Assembly: GCA_035291605.1 (NCBI GenBank) | Contig: DATDRS010000317.1 | Location: 1-8,004 of the forward strand | Source of the DNA: DATDRS01 sp035291605 | GTDB lineage: Bacteria; Chloroflexota; Anaerolineae; Anaerolineales; UBA6663 | Direction of reading: 5' to 3' | Length of the DNA stretch: 8,004 nucleotides | In this document: positions 7,731 through 8,004 of the stretch, one piece after another | Numbering within the stretch: the first letter of the stretch is position 1 | Layout: each line of letters opens with the position of its first letter | The notes under the pieces: generated by a model | Told to the model about the DNA's origin: nothing | The model's database searches: none | What the model saw: only the letters and a program-made list of their open reading frames with translations | Made by a program: the position numbers and the translations under genes

Positions 7731-7734
7731 GGAG
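7729..7734 (+). promoter_or_regulatory. Shine-Dalgarno site of kamA
   Basis: AAGGAG, six bases before the ATG at 7741; it fixes that start. The first four bases overlap the stop codon of the 49-codon leader ORF. Confidence 0.85.
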
Positions 7735-7740
7735 AGAACC

Positions 7741-8004
7741 ATGCCCTACACTGACCTTTTCCAACCCGCCCGCCGCGCGCCCGTGTGGGCTGGCGTGCCG
7801 GACGAGAAATGGAACGACTGGCGGTGGCAGCTTTCCAACCGCCTCAACTCCGTTGACGAGCTTGAGCAGGTCATGCCGCTGACCGAGAGCGAGAAGAAGG
7901 CCCTCAACACCAGCGGCCTGTTCCGCGTGGACATCACGCCGTACTTCGCCTCGCTCATGGCCCCGGACGACCGGCTCGACCCCATCCGCAAGCAGGTCAT
8001 CCCG
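7741..8004 (+). CDS. kamA: Lysine 2,3-aminomutase (KamA family), N-terminal part
   Basis: KamA is a radical-SAM, pyridoxal-phosphate enzyme that converts L-lysine to L-beta-lysine, either for lysine fermentation or for making N-acetyl-beta-lysine as an osmolyte. Only the first 88 residues lie in the window; the radical-SAM CxxxCxxC cluster and the PLP lysine would be further on. The family-typical N-terminus is plain: WNDWRWQLSNRL (24-35), a helical stretch with LTESEKKAL (47-55), then FRVDITPYFASLM (61-73) and DDRLDPIRKQVIP (76-88). The residues WxDWxWQ, ITPYF.SL and DPIR.Q.IP are the usual marks of KamA. Some paralogues (EpmB, glutamate 2,3-aminomutase) share this region but less closely, so the exact substrate needs the rest of the sequence. 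The gene follows a structured ~160-nt leader. Confidence 0.88.
   Translation, partial: MPYTDLFQPARRAPVWAGVPDEKWNDWRWQLSNRLNSVDELEQVMPLTESEKKALNTSGLFRVDITPYFASLMAPDDRLDPIRKQVIP

Noticed and set aside
7580..7740. Lysine riboswitch before kamA
   Set aside because: The leader lacks the conserved lysine-aptamer segments and is mostly pyrimidine-rich repeats.

Overview
The window is GC-rich bacterial DNA that looks like Chloroflexota, perhaps an Anaerolineae-type lineage. This rests on features recalled, not searched: extracellular proteins with long Thr-Pro-rich tails, an M23 peptidase of the 'YRYGST' type, a PD40 propeller fused to an uncharacterised Trp/Tyr-rich domain, and GC-rich dispersed palindromes with 7-bp-period arrays between genes. 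No rRNA, tRNA, CRISPR array or insertion sequence is visible.

Five genes lie on the minus strand, listed here in their direction of transcription. A membrane-anchored PD40/TolB-like propeller protein (7125-4849) is followed by an M23 zinc metallopeptidase lipoprotein (4852-3392). The two overlap by 4 bp (ATGA), and both end in Thr-Pro-rich tails, so they probably form one cell-envelope unit. After a 237-bp gap with a hairpin, a dispersed GC-rich element and a pair of direct repeats comes a phosphofructokinase-fold protein (3154-2000) that lacks several key active-site residues. After another 78 bp, holding a second dispersed palindrome, comes a MacB/LolD-type pair: ABC ATPase (1921-1172) and FtsX-like permease (1160 to beyond base 1).

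Two genes lie on the plus strand. A degenerate ORF at 7238-7534 looks like a collapsed HEPN/MNT nucleotidyltransferase pair. The start of a lysine 2,3-aminomutase gene (kamA, 7741 to the window end) follows, behind a ~160-nt leader holding a 49-codon ORF, a hairpin and a heptamer array abutting its Shine-Dalgarno site.

The most unusual points are: (1) the PFK-fold protein with pyrophosphate-type signature residues but no catalytic aspartate; (2) three arrays with exact 7-bp period, two of them translated into the N-terminus and signal peptide of the M23 lipoprotein; (3) three putative promoters whose -10 box sits 7-8 nt before an ATG, suggesting leaderless transcripts; (4) the HEPN/MNT relic; (5) an M15-like motif without its zinc histidine in the propeller protein.
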